Origin: Anaerolineales bacterium UBA2317
GTDB taxonomy: Bacteria > Chloroflexota > Anaerolineae > Anaerolineales > Villigracilaceae
Direction of reading: 5' to 3'
DNA: 6,200 nt
Assembly: GCA_002345215.1 (NCBI GenBank)
Contig: DDVH01000028.1
Span: 46,465 to 52,664 of the forward strand
Part shown: positions 6,072 through 6,200 of the stretch, piece by piece
Layout: the number at the start of each line of letters is the position of its first letter
Position numbering within the stretch: position 1 is the stretch's first letter
Translations under genes and position numbers: made by a program
The notes under the pieces: model-generated
Seen by the model: only the letters and a program-made list of their open reading frames with translations
Database searches by the model: none
Told to the model about the DNA's origin: nothing

Positions 6072-6140
6072 GCCACAGAGTGCACAGAGAAAAATGAGTT
6101 TTTAATTTCTTTTCTCAAAAATCTCTGTGACCTCTGTGGC
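6072..6140. terminator. Long imperfect hairpin (CCACAGAG...CTCTGTGG type), probable bidirectional terminator
   Basis: GCCACAGAGTGCACAGAGA (6072-6090) pairs with TCTCTGTGACCTCTGTGGC (6122-6140) over 19 positions with two central mismatches. The 31-nt interior contains a further TGAG/CTCA pair and T runs. It begins 6 nt after the phosphoribosyltransferase stop and is followed by a T-rich tract (6146-6163). It lies between this gene and the probable end of a minus-strand gene, so it may stop transcription from both sides. From memory, CCACAGAG..CACAGAG elements recur as dispersed repeats in environmental bacterial genomes, so it may also be a mobile repeat that serves as terminator. Only this copy is in the window. 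Confidence 0.6.
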
Positions 6141-6152
6141 TTAAGTTTTTAT

Positions 6153-6200
6153 TTACTTCTTTTGCCCGTGCCAAAACTCATCATCACTGTTTTTGACTTC
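6153..6200 (-). CDS. Probable 3' end of a convergent gene, product unknown (partial)
   Basis: On the minus strand the last bases of the window translate as EVKNSDDEFWHGQKK followed by TAA (6155-6153 read backwards). The acidic-then-basic, Trp-containing tail looks like an ordinary protein C-terminus, and the position just past a hairpin fits a convergent gene. Fifteen residues cannot identify a family. A second minus-strand frame is also open and would end ...SFGTGKRSK at 6149-6151, so the choice of frame is not certain. Confidence 0.4.
   Translation of the reverse strand, partial: EVKNSDDEFWHGQKK

Noticed and set aside
1..6200. CRISPR array, tRNA, rRNA, insertion sequence or integrase
   Set aside because: I found no regularly spaced direct repeats, cloverleaf-like sequence, conserved rRNA segment or transposase/integrase motif on either strand.

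Overview
The window reads as a chromosomal segment of a moderately AT-rich bacterium, with every complete gene on the + strand. My best guess is an uncultured Chloroflexota (Anaerolineae-like) lineage. The guess rests on a replicative helicase / DnaD-domain / DnaC-like loader cluster, an alternative 'WWGG' subfamily nicotinate phosphoribosyltransferase, and two kinds of palindromic intergenic repeat that I associate from memory with such environmental genomes. The sequence does not prove the taxonomy.

Region 1 (1-2331) is a DNA-replication initiation cluster. It holds the last 50 residues of the replicative helicase DnaB, a 90-bp imperfect palindromic repeat, a DnaD-domain protein, and an unusual 503-residue helicase loader. 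The loader overlaps the dnaD-like gene by 86 nt. It carries an N-terminal Cys cluster followed by two DnaC/DnaI-type AAA+ modules in tandem. The second module keeps both Walker motifs but has lost the sensor-1 Asn and the Ser-Arg-Leu box that carries the arginine finger. Helicase, loader and DnaD-like adaptor plausibly act together to place DnaB on DNA.

Region 2 (2332-3674) holds two proteins without a known function. The first (2373-3227) differs clearly from its surroundings: it is AT-rich, 11 of 14 Arg codons are AGA/AGG, and it has a C-terminal membrane anchor. Its core resembles an archaemetzincin whose zinc-protease motif has decayed while the Gly, the third His and a Cys/CxxC group remain. 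The second (3249-3674) is a small membrane protein with host-like codons. Its stop codon directly abuts the next start.

Region 3 (3675-6065) is a two-gene NAD salvage module: an enlarged nicotinamidase-type cysteine hydrolase (nicotinamide to nicotinate), then a nicotinate phosphoribosyltransferase (nicotinate to NaMN). A perfect 12-bp palindrome with a 3-nt centre lies between the two genes.

Region 4 (6066-6200) contains a long imperfect hairpin of the CCACAGAG/CTCTGTGG type followed by a T-rich tract, probably a terminator. After it comes what is likely the 3' tip of a convergent minus-strand gene. I see no tRNA, rRNA, CRISPR array, transposase or integrase. No gene-free stretch exceeds 300 bases.
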